This document shows, piece after piece, positions 43,903-53,757 of a stretch of DNA of 64,000 bases (its first letter is position 1; each line of letters begins with the position of its first letter). Under the pieces are notes generated by a model, which saw nothing but the letters and a program-made list of their open reading frames with translations, had not been told where the DNA came from and ran no database searches. The DNA comes from Oscillospiraceae bacterium (GTDB lineage: Bacteria; Bacillota; Clostridia; Oscillospirales; SIG627), in contig SVTV01000009.1 of NCBI GenBank assembly GCA_015063605.1, forward strand, positions 20,081 to 84,080, read 5' to 3'. The translations under genes and the position numbers were made by a program.

Positions 43903-46900
43903 ATGGTGAAAAATAAGAAAAGCTTTTCGGAGCTGTTTTATAAATATGCTCCTGATATGCAGGATTCAATAACAATATCAAAAATAAAGGATTTTTCATA
44001 TTCGTTGAACAAGGAGAACCGTTTTATCAAGATAAATGCGATCTTCGATGAAATGATCCCAAAAGAAAGTATACTCAATCTTGAAAACAATCTCAGAAAC
44101 GTATATGAATTGAATTATTGCCGCATATACACGATATACTCAAGCGAGATGTTCAATAAAATGGTTTCTCAGGGAAATGATGAAAAGAAAATACTGTTTT
44201 ATGAGATCATAGATGAGCTTAAACGCGATTACGCATTTATAAACGGTTATTTTGACGGTGCAGATTTTGAATTCAAGGAAGGGAAGCTTAATATCGTTTT
44301 GCGCCCCGGTCTTGATCTTCTTCCAAAGCTTTCGGATTGCGAAAGGGAAATATCCGCTTCAATGAAACGTGAATTTGATGTGGATTATACAGTCTCTGTC
44401 TCTGCTCCCGCTTTTTCGGAGGAGTTTTATAAAAAGGAGATCGCCGAATTCTATGCTGCAAATGCACCTGTTTTTGCGGCGGCTCATGATGTCAGTGAAG
44501 AGCGCGCTGCTGAAAAGCCTCACTCTTCCATAAATGAAGATGTTGCTAAGGTCGAGGTCATACGAGGTGAGAACAGCGAGATAAAGATAACATCGGGTTA
44601 TTACACATATGATCTTTCTTCTCCCGAGTATGTGTTAGGTACACCTATACCCGAATCTCAGTATGATAAAATAATCTCTCCCGCAGAGCTTAACGATCCC
44701 GATGATAATGTGACAGTATGCGGTACTGTTTTCTTTTCGGAAGGAAAGGAATCAAAAAGCGGTGACAGGATCACATATACCATAAGAATAACAGATGATT
44801 CAGGATCTGCAACCTTGAAGGTGCGCGGAAAGATTGAGAAGGTGAATGGAGTTTCCGGTGTAAAGCCCGGTTCGCATATTCTTACAAATGGTCAATTCAA
44901 ATATGATGAATACGAGAAGGATTACGTTCTTTCGCCCAAATCGGTTGCTTTGATAAAGCGAGAGGAAAAGAAGGATACCGCCGATGTTAAGAGAGTAGAG
45001 CTTCATCTTCATACACAGATGTCTTCGATGGATGCTACGATACCTCCTGATGTTATTGTCAAGACAGCATATAAGTGGGGGCACAAAGCAGTTGCCATAA
45101 CGGACCATGGAAATCTTCAGGGATTCCCCGAAGCTATGCTCGCTTATGAAAAGCTTGGCGTTTCTCCCGACGAATTCAAGGTTATATACGGTATGGAGGG
45201 CTATTTTGTTGACGATACAGCAAGAGCCTCATTCGGAAATCAAAATGCTGATTTTACAAATGACGAATTCATTATATTCGATATAGAAACAACGGGACTT
45301 TCTCCCACCTCCTGCGGTATCACAGAGATCGGAGCGGTGCTTTATAAAAACGGTGATGTTCTCGATGTGTTCAATACCTTCGTAAATCCCGCACAGCCTA
45401 TTCCCGAAGAGATTACACGCCTTACGGGAATTACGGATGACATGGTTGCCGATGCTCCTTGTGAAAAGAATGCGGTTGAAAGCTTTCTTGAGTTTGCAAA
45501 GGATAGAGTCCTTATCGCTCACAATGCGGGATTTGATACAAGCTTTATACGTCGTGTATGCACAGATCACAATATACCTTTCGAAAACTCGTATCTGGAT
45601 ACTGTCGCTTTATCGAGATTTTTGAATCCCGATCTGAAGCGCCACAGACTTGATACATTGAAGGATCATTACGGTCTACCCGATTTCAATCACCACCGTG
45701 CTTCCGACGATGCCGAGATGCTTGCGGCAATATTCACGAAAATGTGTGAAGGTTTAGCTCAGATAGGTATTAATGATCTTAACGATCTTAATGAAGAAAT
45801 GAGCGCAAACTGCGATCCCAGAAAGCTTCCCAGCTATCACATAATAATTCTTGTTCAGAACCTTACGGGATTAAAGAATCTATATAAGCTTGTTTCTGAA
45901 TCTTACCTTAAATACTATAAGAGAAATCCCAGAATACCTAAAACAGTTCTTGCCGAGCATAGAGAGGGATTGATAATCGGTTCTGCTTGTGAGGCAGGTG
46001 AGCTTTACAGCGCTGTTGTGGCGGGCAAACCGAAAAGCGAGCTTATGAGGATAGCCGATTTCTATGATTATCTCGAGGTCCAGCCTTTAGGCAATAATGA
46101 ATTTCTTGTATCTCAAAATAAGGTAGACAGTATAGAAAAGATAAAAGCCTTTAATAAAACTATTATAAATATAGCCAAGGAGAAAAACAAGCCTTGTGTT
46201 GCAACGGGCGACGTACATTTTTTACATCCTCAGGATGAGGTATACAGAAAGATCCTATTGCACGGAATGAAATTCTCCGATGCCAACAGGTCGATCCCTC
46301 TTTATTACAGAACTACAGAGGAAATGCTCAATGAGTTTGACTATCTTGATAAAAAAACAGCTTATGATATAGTTGTTACCAACACAAACAAGATAGCTGA
46401 TATGATAGAGCCTGTACGACCGATACCCGAGGGTCAGTATACTCCCGAGCTGGAAGGCTCGGAGAAAGAGCTTGTGGATGCGTGCAATAACAAGGCAAAA
46501 TCCATGTTCGGTGATCCTCTTCCGGAAATAGTGTCTACAAGACTGAACCGTGAGCTTGACGCTATTATCAAATACGGCTTTGCAGTATTGTATGTTATTG
46601 CAAAGCGTCTTGTCGAGAAAAGCGAAAAGGACGGATACCTTGTTGGTTCAAGAGGATCTGTCGGCTCAAGCTTTGTCGCGACTATGGCAAGTATTTCCGA
46701 GGTAAATCCGTTGCCGCCCTTCTATCTCTGTACTAAGTGTAAGCACAGTGAGTTTATAACAGACGGTACATACGGAAGCGGATTTGATATGCCTACAAAA
46801 AAATGTCCCAACTGCGGAATAGATATGTTCCAGGACGGACATAATATACCTTTCGAAACATTCCTTGGATTCAAAGGCGATAAATCTCCGGATATAGACC

Positions 46901-48321
46901 TGAATTTCTCCGGAGACGTACAGGCTGAGGCGCACAAGTATACAGAAGTTCTTTTCGGTAAGGATAATGTCTTCAGAGCGGGTACTCTCGGTACATTGGC
47001 ATCAAAAACCGCATTCGGCTTTGTTATGAAATATCTCGAGGAAAACGGTATTTCGTCAATAGGAAAAGCTGAAACGGAACGCCTCATAAACGGATGTGTC
47101 GGTGTAAAGAGAACAACAGGTCAGCATCCCGGAGGTATTATAGTTATACCGCGTAATAAGGATGTCCACGATTTTACACCCGTTCAGCATCCCGCAGATG
47201 ACCCGGATTCAAGCATTGTTACTACTCACTTTGCTTTCACGTATCTTCACGATACAATATTGAAGCTTGACATACTCGGACACGATGTACCTACAAAATA
47301 TAAGCTTCTTGAGGAGTACACGGGAATGAGTGTTCTCTCTGTTCCTATGAACGATCAGAAGGTAATGGGGCTGTTCTTGTCTCCCGAGCCTCTCGGTGTT
47401 ACAAAAGAGCAGATCAAGAGTGATACGGGAACATTGGCTCTTCCCGAATTCGGTACGGGCTTTACACGTCAGATGCTTCTCGATTCAAAGCCGAAATGCT
47501 TCTCCGACCTGCTTCAGATATCGGGTCTTTCCCACGGTACCAATGTTTGGGTCGGAAACGCACAGGACCTTGTAAGAAACGGCGTTTGTACCATATCCGA
47601 CGTTATTGGAACACGTGATAATATCATGGTGTATCTTATGCAAAAGGGATTGCCTTCCGCCGAATCCTTCAAGATAATGGAGGACGTTCGTAAGGGAAGA
47701 GGCTTGAAGCCCGAATATGAGCAATTGATGACGAAAAACGGTGTTCCCGATTGGTACATCGAATCCTGCAAAAAGATCAAATACATGTTCCCGAAGGCTC
47801 ATGCCGCCGCATACGTTATTTCCGCAATACGTCTCGGATGGTTCAAGGTATATAAGCCTCTTGAGTTTTATTGTGCATACTTCAGCGCGGCTCCCGACGG
47901 ATTTGACGCTGAGATAGCTATGTCGGGAAGAACGAATATCATTAAAGTTATAGACGATCTTGAAGCTAAGGGTCTTGACCTTACTCAAAAGGAAGACGGA
48001 CTTTTAGCCGCAACACGGCTTATACTTGAAATGATCTCAAGAGATGTAAAAATTCTTCCCGTTGATCTTGTTCATTCCCATGCCCATCGTTTTCTTCCTG
48101 AAAACGGTTGCATGAGACTGCCGTTCTCGAGCCTTTCCGGATTGGGTACGGCTGCCGCAAACAATATTTATGAAGCTATGAAATCGGGAAAAGTAAAGTC
48201 TGTTGAAGACCTTAAGACTATATCCGGCATTTCAAAGTCGGTAGTTGAGATACTGTCCCGCACGGGAGTTCTTTCTTCTTTACCCGAAACAAATCAGCTT
48301 ACATTGTTTGATCTGGCTTAG
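43903..48321 (+). CDS. polC: DNA polymerase III PolC-type alpha subunit with proofreading domain
   Basis: This is the replicative polymerase of low-GC Gram-positives, 1472 aa from the ATG at 43903 (the track's TTG at 43885 overlaps ispG). Domain order is: N-terminal region (1-230), OB fold (VTVCGTVFFSEGKES, about 230-350), PHP part (VELHLHTQMSSMDA, AITDHGNLQG), DEDD 3'-5' exonuclease (FIIFDIETTGLSP, LIAHNAGFDTSFIRR), remaining PHP, zinc motif (CTKCKHSEF...CPNCGID), palm (YLVGSRGSVGSSF, SPDIDLNFSGD) and a C-terminal helix-hairpin-helix region. The inserted exonuclease marks PolC rather than DnaE. It ends LTLFDLA. Confidence 0.96.
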   Translation: MVKNKKSFSELFYKYAPDMQDSITISKIKDFSYSLNKENRFIKINAIFDEMIPKESILNLENNLRNVYELNYCRIYTIYSSEMFNKMVSQGNDEKKILFYEIIDELKRDYAFINGYFDGADFEFKEGKLNIVLRPGLDLLPKLSDCEREISASMKREFDVDYTVSVSAPAFSEEFYKKEIAEFYAANAPVFAAAHDVSEERAAEKPHSSINEDVAKVEVIRGENSEIKITSGYYTYDLSSPEYVLGTPIPESQYDKIISPAELNDPDDNVTVCGTVFFSEGKESKSGDRITYTIRITDDSGSATLKVRGKIEKVNGVSGVKPGSHILTNGQFKYDEYEKDYVLSPKSVALIKREEKKDTADVKRVELHLHTQMSSMDATIPPDVIVKTAYKWGHKAVAITDHGNLQGFPEAMLAYEKLGVSPDEFKVIYGMEGYFVDDTARASFGNQNADFTNDEFIIFDIETTGLSPTSCGITEIGAVLYKNGDVLDVFNTFVNPAQPIPEEITRLTGITDDMVADAPCEKNAVESFLEFAKDRVLIAHNAGFDTSFIRRVCTDHNIPFENSYLDTVALSRFLNPDLKRHRLDTLKDHYGLPDFNHHRASDDAEMLAAIFTKMCEGLAQIGINDLNDLNEEMSANCDPRKLPSYHIIILVQNLTGLKNLYKLVSESYLKYYKRNPRIPKTVLAEHREGLIIGSACEAGELYSAVVAGKPKSELMRIADFYDYLEVQPLGNNEFLVSQNKVDSIEKIKAFNKTIINIAKEKNKPCVATGDVHFLHPQDEVYRKILLHGMKFSDANRSIPLYYRTTEEMLNEFDYLDKKTAYDIVVTNTNKIADMIEPVRPIPEGQYTPELEGSEKELVDACNNKAKSMFGDPLPEIVSTRLNRELDAIIKYGFAVLYVIAKRLVEKSEKDGYLVGSRGSVGSSFVATMASISEVNPLPPFYLCTKCKHSEFITDGTYGSGFDMPTKKCPNCGIDMFQDGHNIPFETFLGFKGDKSPDIDLNFSGDVQAEAHKYTEVLFGKDNVFRAGTLGTLASKTAFGFVMKYLEENGISSIGKAETERLINGCVGVKRTTGQHPGGIIVIPRNKDVHDFTPVQHPADDPDSSIVTTHFAFTYLHDTILKLDILGHDVPTKYKLLEEYTGMSVLSVPMNDQKVMGLFLSPEPLGVTKEQIKSDTGTLALPEFGTGFTRQMLLDSKPKCFSDLLQISGLSHGTNVWVGNAQDLVRNGVCTISDVIGTRDNIMVYLMQKGLPSAESFKIMEDVRKGRGLKPEYEQLMTKNGVPDWYIESCKKIKYMFPKAHAAAYVISAIRLGWFKVYKPLEFYCAYFSAAPDGFDAEIAMSGRTNIIKVIDDLEAKGLDLTQKEDGLLAATRLILEMISRDVKILPVDLVHSHAHRFLPENGCMRLPFSSLSGLGTAAANNIYEAMKSGKVKSVEDLKTISGISKSVVEILSRTGVLSSLPETNQLTLFDLA

Positions 48322-48331
48322 ATTAAAATAT

Positions 48332-48361
48332 TGAGTGGGATACACTTAAGTATTCCACTCA
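48332..48361 (+). other. Stem between polC and sppA
   Basis: TGAGTGGGATAC and GTATTCCACTCA pair over 12 bp (one G-U) around a 6-base loop. No T-run follows, so it looks like an intercistronic RNA structure, not a terminator. Confidence 0.5.
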
Positions 48362-48395
48362 TTGAACAATCAGTAAAAACAGAAAGGGTGTTTGC

Positions 48396-49439
48396 ATGAA
48401 TAACCAAAATTTTAACCCGGGTGTAGGTTATAATTATCAGCCTCCCAAAAAGAAAAACACAGCTTTGATCGTTGTAATATGTATTATTTCGGCACTGGTT
48501 TTGCTTTTCGTTTTCGGAGCGGTCATGTCTTCGATAATAAACGGTATTTTCTCCCACATTACGGATGATTCCGTAATGTTTGAGCAATCGACATACCTTC
48601 CGGCATATGATAATATCGCTATGGTGAATATTTCCGGTACAATAAGCTCCGTCTCCGATGGAATGTATAATCATGAGTGGCTCCTCAGTACAATAAAGGA
48701 GCTTGCAAGCGATACTTACAATAAGGGTTTGTGTCTGTTTATAAACACTCCCGGCGGCGGGGTATATCAGACAGACGAGATATATTTGGCACTCCTTGAT
48801 TATAAGGAGACAGGACGGCCTATATATGTTTACATGGGTGAGATATGCGCTTCCGGCGGCTATTATATGGCTTGTGCAGCGGATAAGATATATGCAAACA
48901 GAAATACGTTTACAGGTTCGATCGGTGTCGTTATGAATACCGTTTACGATGTGTCTGATCTTCTTGAAAAGCTCGGAATAAAAACTGCTACCGTATTTTC
49001 GGGAAAAAACAAAAATATGGGCAGTTATTTCGATGAATTTACGGACGAGCAAAGAGCTATCTACCAATCCATCTGCGATGAAGCGTATGAGCAATTTGTT
49101 TCTATTGTTGCAGAGGGAAGAGATATGTCTGTTTCCGAAGTGAAGAAATTGGCAGACGGAAGGATATATACCGCCAAGCAAGCGAAAGCTAACGGGCTAA
49201 TAGACGATGTGATAACTTACGAAGAATTTATTGAAACGGTTACTTCGGAAATATCATCAAGCGTGTCATCAGATGAAGCGCTTCCCATAACAGATTACAC
49301 GTACTACTACAGCTATAGCTTGTTTGATATCTTCGGATTGGGATTTGCCGCAAAGCCCGTATCATCAGAGGAAGCTTTGATATATGAGATATTGAAATCT
49401 TCTTCAGTACGTCCTGTGTACTATTGCTCTATGAATTGA
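48396..49439 (+). CDS. sppA: Signal peptide peptidase SppA
   Basis: This is a 347-aa membrane-anchored Ser-Lys protease that degrades cleaved signal peptides. It has a basic N-terminus, one TM (TALIVVICIISALVLLFVFG), and the S49 domain. The nucleophile Ser is in ICASGGYYMACAADKIY and the general-base Lys in VFSGKNKNMGSYF. INTPGGGVYQTDEIY is also typical. GAAAGGG precedes the ATG. Confidence 0.92.
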   Translation: MNNQNFNPGVGYNYQPPKKKNTALIVVICIISALVLLFVFGAVMSSIINGIFSHITDDSVMFEQSTYLPAYDNIAMVNISGTISSVSDGMYNHEWLLSTIKELASDTYNKGLCLFINTPGGGVYQTDEIYLALLDYKETGRPIYVYMGEICASGGYYMACAADKIYANRNTFTGSIGVVMNTVYDVSDLLEKLGIKTATVFSGKNKNMGSYFDEFTDEQRAIYQSICDEAYEQFVSIVAEGRDMSVSEVKKLADGRIYTAKQAKANGLIDDVITYEEFIETVTSEISSSVSSDEALPITDYTYYYSYSLFDIFGLGFAAKPVSSEEALIYEILKSSSVRPVYYCSMN

Positions 49440-49541
49440 TAAAAAACGTGAATCGGACATTTGAAAATAAGCCAAAAAAACGAGAAAATCGAAGAAAATC
49501 GAAGCTTTGAAAGAATATTTTGATTTTTTTCAAAAAAGGGG

Positions 49542-49570
49542 TTGACAAATCGATAATAAGAGTGTATAAT
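49542..49570 (+). promoter_or_regulatory. Consensus promoter of rplM-rpsI
   Basis: TTGACA (49542-49547), 17-base spacer, TATAAT (49565-49570), a perfect match, as expected for a strongly expressed ribosomal operon. The leader is only about 30 bases, too short for the L13 leader element. Confidence 0.9.
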
Positions 49571-49608
49571 ATGCACCGTTAAAGAAGTTTTTTATGGAGG
49601 AAATTTCA

Positions 49609-50040
49609 ATGTCCACATTTATGGCGAAAGCCGAAACCATTGAACGCAGATGGTATGTTTTGGACGCTGCCGGAAAGCCCCTCGGAAAAGTAGCTGTTGC
49701 TGCTGCCGATATACTCCGCGGAAAGCATCGTCCCGAGTTTACACCCCACGTTGATTGCGGTGAATTTGTTATTATAGTTAACTGCGCACAGGCAGTTCTC
49801 ACAGGCAAGAAGCTTGAGCAGAAAAAGTACAGATATCATACCGGCTATATAGGCGGTTTGAAGGAAATCAGCTACAAGGATTTAATGGCTAAGAATCCCG
49901 AAAAGGCTATGATGCTTGCAGTTAAGGGTATGCTTCCTAAGAACACAATAGGAAGAAAGAGCATGACACGTCTTAAGACATTTGCAGGTTCTAACCACAA
50001 GCACGAAGCTCAGACACCCACTAAGCTTGAAGTTAAATAA
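49609..50040 (+). CDS. rplM: 50S ribosomal protein L13
   Basis: This is a 143-aa ribosomal protein. [39 protein letters not shown] and [18 protein letters not shown] are family motifs. The track start (49594) contains the GGAGG site itself, so the ATG at 49609, nine bases after that site, is the real start. It is paired with rpsI. Confidence 0.96.
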   Translation: MSTFMAKAETIERRWYVLDAAGKPLGKVAVAAADILRGKHRPEFTPHVDCGEFVIIVNCAQAVLTGKKLEQKKYRYHTGYIGGLKEISYKDLMAKNPEKAMMLAVKGMLPKNTIGRKSMTRLKTFAGSNHKHEAQTPTKLEVK

Positions 50041-50054
50041 GAAGGGAGAACAAC

Positions 50055-50468
50055 ATGGCTGTTAATTATCAGAGTGCAAAACCGTATTTTTACGGCACAG
50101 GTAGAAGAAAAAAGAGTATAGCTCGTGTACGCATTTACCCCGGTACAGGTTCTATCACAATAAACAAGAGAGACATAGATGATTACTTCGGTCTCGATAC
50201 ATTGAAGTTCGTTGTTCGTCAGCCCTTCGCAGTTACTTCCACAGAAGGTACATTTGACGTTATATGCAACGTAGTAGGCGGCGGTGTTTCCGGTCAGGCA
50301 GGCGCTATCCGTCACGGTATAGCAAGAGCCCTTGTACAGGCTGATGCTGAAACTTATAAGTCTGCTTTGAAGAAGGCAGGATTCCTCACTCGTGACCCGA
50401 GAATGAAGGAAAGAAAGAAGTACGGCTTGAAGGCTGCTCGTCGTGCGTCCCAGTTCTCCAAGAGATAA
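50055..50468 (+). CDS. rpsI: 30S ribosomal protein S9
   Basis: This is a 137-aa ribosomal protein. It has [39 protein letters not shown] and the C-terminal [20 protein letters not shown] with FSKR, whose basic tail contacts tRNA in the P site. AAGGGAG precedes the ATG. Confidence 0.97.
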   Translation: MAVNYQSAKPYFYGTGRRKKSIARVRIYPGTGSITINKRDIDDYFGLDTLKFVVRQPFAVTSTEGTFDVICNVVGGGVSGQAGAIRHGIARALVQADAETYKSALKKAGFLTRDPRMKERKKYGLKAARRASQFSKR

Positions 50469-50488
50469 TTTGCATTATCACATATACG

Positions 50489-50521
50489 AAAAGCTCTGCA
50501 TTGCGCAGGGCTTTTTTGTTT
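50489..50521 (+). terminator. Terminator of rplM-rpsI
   Basis: AAAGCTCTGC and GCAGGGCTTT pair around ATTGC, followed by TTTTTTG. It is a classic intrinsic terminator 20 bp after rpsI. Confidence 0.88.
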
Positions 50522-50610
50522 TGAGAAGCAAAATACAGTTTTTAGTATCAGTCAGGATCTGCATAAAATGAATTATTTTGTGCCGATCTCTTTATTTATT
50601 CATATTATTA

Positions 50611-50619
50611 TGATATAAT
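50611..50619 (+). promoter_or_regulatory. Extended -10 promoter element before the NUDIX gene
   Basis: TGATATAAT is an extended -10 (TGnTATAAT) without a clear -35. The same 9-mer recurs before two other accessory-zone genes. Confidence 0.6.
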
Positions 50620-50660
50620 GTATAAGTCAGATAAAGTTGAATTTGACGGAGGTGAGCTTT

Positions 50661-51083
50661 ATGATGTATGAAAAGTCATGCGGTGCAGTTGTATTTACAA
50701 AAATTGATGGTGAGATCAAGTATTTGTTGGTATCAAACAGAGAAGGAATCTACGGTTTTCCGAAAGGTCATGTTGAGAAGGATGAAACAGAGACGGAAAC
50801 CGCTTTAAGAGAAGTTTACGAAGAAACAAATTTGAAAATTGACTTGATAAATGACTTTCGAACTTTTGATGAGCATCTGATTCCTCAAAAAGAAAATACA
50901 GTCAAACAAATCGTCTATTTTTTGGGCTATTTCGAAAAGCAAGATATCGTTTATCAAAAGGAAGAATTGTCAGGCGCTTGCTTGGTAAGTTTTTCAGAAG
51001 CTATGGGATTGTTTCAGTTCGAAAGCTCGAAACGCATTCTCACAGAGGCAAACGATTATTTAATGAAAAGTTTTGACCATTAA
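50661..51083 (+). CDS. NUDIX hydrolase (diadenosine-tetraphosphatase-like)
   Basis: This is a 140-aa NUDIX enzyme. The NUDIX box is in GFPKGHVEKDETETETALREVYEETN, matching G-x5-E-x7-RE-x2-EE-x-G except that the final Gly is Asn. The start KSCGAVVFTKIDGEIKYLLV is typical of the Ap4A-hydrolase-like branch. The track's start is upstream; the ATG at 50661 has GGAGGTGA at five bases. It is followed at once by a truncated gene. Confidence 0.87.
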   Translation: MMYEKSCGAVVFTKIDGEIKYLLVSNREGIYGFPKGHVEKDETETETALREVYEETNLKIDLINDFRTFDEHLIPQKENTVKQIVYFLGYFEKQDIVYQKEELSGACLVSFSEAMGLFQFESSKRILTEANDYLMKSFDH

Positions 51084-51285
51084 TGAAGGTCTGTGCGTTC
51101 AAGTTATGCACAATGGTTCTTTTGATGATGAACCTGCAACAATTGCCTTGATGGATGATTATTCAGAGCAAAACGGCTATGTGAATGACTTCAGTGAAAG
51201 CAGATTGCACCATGAGATCTATCTCTCAGATGTAAGAAGGGTCCCTCCCGATAAATTGAGAACCGTCATTCGTCATCCGATCTAA
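51073..51285 (+). pseudogene. C-terminal remnant of a GyrI-like effector-binding protein
   Basis: About 70 codons read EGLCVQVMHNGSFDDEPATI, then HHEIYLSDVRRVPPDKLRTV with IRHPI, very like the C-terminal third of GyrI-like small-molecule-binding proteins as I remember them. The N-terminal two thirds are missing. The frame opens at a TTG overlapping the NUDIX gene by 11 bp and has no own start signal. It therefore looks like the leftover of a deletion. It may not be expressed as a functional protein. Confidence 0.6.
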
Positions 51286-51324
51286 AAATATAATAATCAG
51301 GCTTTTACAAAGGAGTGTTATAAT

Positions 51325-51555
51325 ATGAAAAGAGCATTGATTGGTGGATTTCTTTCACTGATAGGAAGTATTTGGACGTTGGCAATAGTTTTTATTACAG
51401 GAAATAATCTTGTTACATCATGGGATCCAAATCTTGGAAGGTTTTGGTCAACTGTAATCGAGTTGGATTTGATGTTTCTGTTTATTCTTTCTGTGGTATT
51501 AACAATAATCGGTATAATATTAATGATGATTGAATTATTCCGCAAAGATCAGTGA
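51325..51555 (+). CDS. Small two-TM membrane protein
   Basis: This 76-aa hydrophobic protein has two TM segments (GFLSLIGSIWTLAIVFITG and LMFLFILSVVLTIIGIILMM) joined by a short loop containing SWDPNLGRFW. AAGGAG precedes the ATG at good spacing, so it is likely translated. Family not recognised. Confidence 0.6.
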   Translation: MKRALIGGFLSLIGSIWTLAIVFITGNNLVTSWDPNLGRFWSTVIELDLMFLFILSVVLTIIGIILMMIELFRKDQ

Positions 51556-51660
51556 AATAATTTAATTTGATAAATGAGAGCAGTTGAATGAAAAAGATAG
51601 TCGCTTTATATGATGTATTTAATAATGATAAATAGCGTATGTGCGAAGGGAGTGTAAACA

Positions 51661-51990
51661 ATGCTGGCGTTTATAGGAACTTTAATTATTGGTATAATAT
51701 GTATAGTTATAGGTATTTCAAATATGCGAGGCAACATATCTTCATTGCATTCATATCACAGACACCGTGTATCCGAGGAGGATAGAATTCCATTCGGCAA
51801 AAAGGTAGGTTTTGGTACGATCTTATGCGGTTGTTCAATATCGATATTCAGTGTGTTTTCTGCGATAACTCTTTATACGAGTAATAATTCTTTTATATTG
51901 ATAGGCTCCGCATTTTTACTATCAGGTCTTATTATCGGGCTTATAATAATGATAAGTGCCATCTGCAAATATAATAAGGGTTTATTTTAA
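51661..51990 (+). CDS. Small membrane protein with a YHRHRVSEED loop
   Basis: This 109-aa protein has one N-terminal TM, a conserved-looking loop GNISSLHSYHRHRVSEED and two more hydrophobic segments. GGGAG precedes the ATG. I have the impression that this loop occurs in other clostridial small membrane proteins, but I cannot name the family. Confidence 0.6.
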   Translation: MLAFIGTLIIGIICIVIGISNMRGNISSLHSYHRHRVSEEDRIPFGKKVGFGTILCGCSISIFSVFSAITLYTSNNSFILIGSAFLLSGLIIGLIIMISAICKYNKGLF

Positions 51991-52036
51991 GAAAAACTGT
52001 CTATAGTATGATAACATACAAAGCGAGGTATTTTAT

Positions 52037-52747
52037 ATGTCTATGTGGAATCCTTGGAGGGGCTGCAAGCGATGCAGTGACGGATGCTTGCACTGCTATA
52101 TACATAAAGGCGACGCAAAACGTAATATTGATACTAATGAGATCGTTAAAACAAAAGATTTCTATAAACCGATAGAGAAGCAGAAAAACGGTAATTATAA
52201 GATGAAGCCGGGAATGGTATATCTTTGCTTTTCCACCGATTATCTTATCGAAGAAGCTGATGAATGGCGCAAGGAGTGTTGGTCTATGATAAAAGAAAGG
52301 CAGGATTGCACATTTCTTTTTCTCACCAAAAGGATCGAGCGCTTCATGGATCATGTTCCGCATGATTGGGGAAACGGATATGACAACGTTGTTGTGTGCT
52401 GTACTGTCGAAAACCAAGCAAATGCAGATAAAAAGCTCGGTATTTTTAAAGATTTACCAATAAAGCATAAATGCATCACGGCACAACCTTTGCTTGAAAG
52501 AATAGATATGGAAAAGTATCTCGACGACATTGAGCTTGTTGTTGTCGGCGGCGAATCGGACAGTAATGCACGCCCTCTAAATTATGATTGGGTTCTTGAT
52601 ATCAGAGAGCAATGTATCAGAAAAAACGTGAATTTTGAATTCAGACAACTGGGAACATATTTCATCAAAGATGAAAAAATGTATAAAGTACAAACGAAGG
52701 ATCTGTGCAAGCAGGCAAAAGCCGCAAATATAGATCATAGGAAATAA
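52037..52747 (+). CDS. DUF5131 (phage Gp37/Gp68-like) protein
   Basis: This is a 236-aa protein of a family linked to radical-SAM-like proteins. It has the N-terminal cysteine cluster CKRCSDGCLHCY, then VYLCFSTDYLIEEADEW, FLFLTKRIERFMDHVP and VVVGGESDSNARPLNYDW, all typical of DUF5131. The cysteines probably hold an iron-sulfur cluster. The reaction is unknown. It is complete and starts after GAGGT. Confidence 0.85.
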   Translation: MSMWNPWRGCKRCSDGCLHCYIHKGDAKRNIDTNEIVKTKDFYKPIEKQKNGNYKMKPGMVYLCFSTDYLIEEADEWRKECWSMIKERQDCTFLFLTKRIERFMDHVPHDWGNGYDNVVVCCTVENQANADKKLGIFKDLPIKHKCITAQPLLERIDMEKYLDDIELVVVGGESDSNARPLNYDWVLDIREQCIRKNVNFEFRQLGTYFIKDEKMYKVQTKDLCKQAKAANIDHRK

Positions 52748-52764
52748 ACCGAGAAATTAAACTG

Positions 52765-53031
52765 GTGGTTGTGCTCGAGGTGCAGAAAAATATCAGAACA
52801 CAACGCATAAGAAACAGATCTTTCGGAAAATTCGGAAACAGAATGCTTCCGGGAGGTGACCTGTACGAGAGTGAAGAATCCTTTTTTAAAATGGCAGGAT
52901 CACGTAATGAAGACTATGTCGAAAAATGGATACAAAATTTAAAGTGTCCCGTGATTCGAATAGACGGCACCAAAAATATCGAAGAAAATGTTGATCTTAT
53001 CATTAAACACATTAAAAATATACAGATTTGA
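52765..53031 (+). pseudogene. C-terminal remnant of a P-loop kinase-like protein
   Basis: The 88 codons contain RIRNRSFGKFGNRMLPGGDL with YESEESFF, then CPVIRIDGTKNIEENVDLII, which resemble the C-terminal half of AAA/adenylate-kinase-like P-loop proteins from memory. No Walker A is present and the frame opens with a GTG straight after a stop. It is probably the remainder of a gene whose nucleotide-binding half was deleted. Confidence 0.5.
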
Positions 53032-53052
53032 AAATCCGAGAGAAATAAGAAA

Positions 53053-53286
53053 ATGAAAAAGAAACATATTTTGGCAATGTTGCTTATAACGGGAATTATA
53101 CTTATGTGCTCGGGTGTGATTTTGGCTTTTGCTCGAACGAATGCTAAAGATATTATTGGCGGTGCGGATATACATACATTTTTGTTTGTTTTCTTTAATG
53201 GTAATGGAGGAACGTATTTTTATCTGACATTGTCGGGATTGATCGAACTCATTGTTTTGTCAATATTAAGGAGAATTTCGAAATGA
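53053..53286 (+). CDS. Small two-TM membrane protein
   Basis: This 77-aa protein has two hydrophobic segments (HILAMLLITGIILMCSGVILAF and FYLTLSGLIELIVLSIL) linked by a Gly/Asn-rich loop. Its stop overlaps the start of the following lipoprotein gene by 4 bp, so the two are likely co-translated. Family not recognised. Confidence 0.55.
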   Translation: MKKKHILAMLLITGIILMCSGVILAFARTNAKDIIGGADIHTFLFVFFNGNGGTYFYLTLSGLIELIVLSILRRISK

Positions 53287-53726
53287 ATAAAGTGGATATA
53301 AGTAAAGCAATTCTATTATTGTTATCATTGAGTTGCGTATTGACCTATTTTGCTTCTTGCTCAAGTAATATGACCGATAAGGATGAGATCATAAAGCTTT
53401 TTCGCAATAAGGAAAGGGTTTTCTTAGATGCGGCAAACAATAATGATTTCAGCAAGGTCAGCAAAATTTACGGTGTACAAAATGTAGATACTTGGGAAGA
53501 TTATATTGATATACAATGCGGAGGAGCGGGATTCGGTTCGAGCACACATTATTACGGAATATTTTATTCTGAGAATGATGATCTGTGTGCCGTCAGATTA
53601 GGTGCTCCCGGAGATCAACTTAAGGAACATGAAAACGGGTTTTTGTATACAGAGGAAAACGGTGATAACAGATATTATGTTGAACCTTTAGGCAATCACT
53701 TCTTTTATTATGAGGCTCATTTTTGA
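53283..53726 (+). CDS. Small lipoprotein of unknown function
   Basis: This 147-aa protein has a signal peptide ending in the lipobox YFASCSS. The mature part (TDKDEIIKLFRNKERVFLDA, GGAGFGSSTHYYGIFYSEND) is soluble and likely extracellular. It overlaps the preceding membrane-protein gene by 4 bp. No family recognised. Confidence 0.6.
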   Translation: MNKVDISKAILLLLSLSCVLTYFASCSSNMTDKDEIIKLFRNKERVFLDAANNNDFSKVSKIYGVQNVDTWEDYIDIQCGGAGFGSSTHYYGIFYSENDDLCAVRLGAPGDQLKEHENGFLYTEENGDNRYYVEPLGNHFFYYEAHF

Positions 53727-53757
53727 TATTTTAATAAATTAAGGATATTGATTTGAA

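Noticed and set aside
48318-49181. 287-aa ORF on the minus strand
   Set aside because: Antisense to sppA and the polC-sppA gap; low-quality composition and no start signal.
49571-49608. L13 leader autoregulatory RNA
   Set aside because: The leader is only about 30 bases and has no matching structure.
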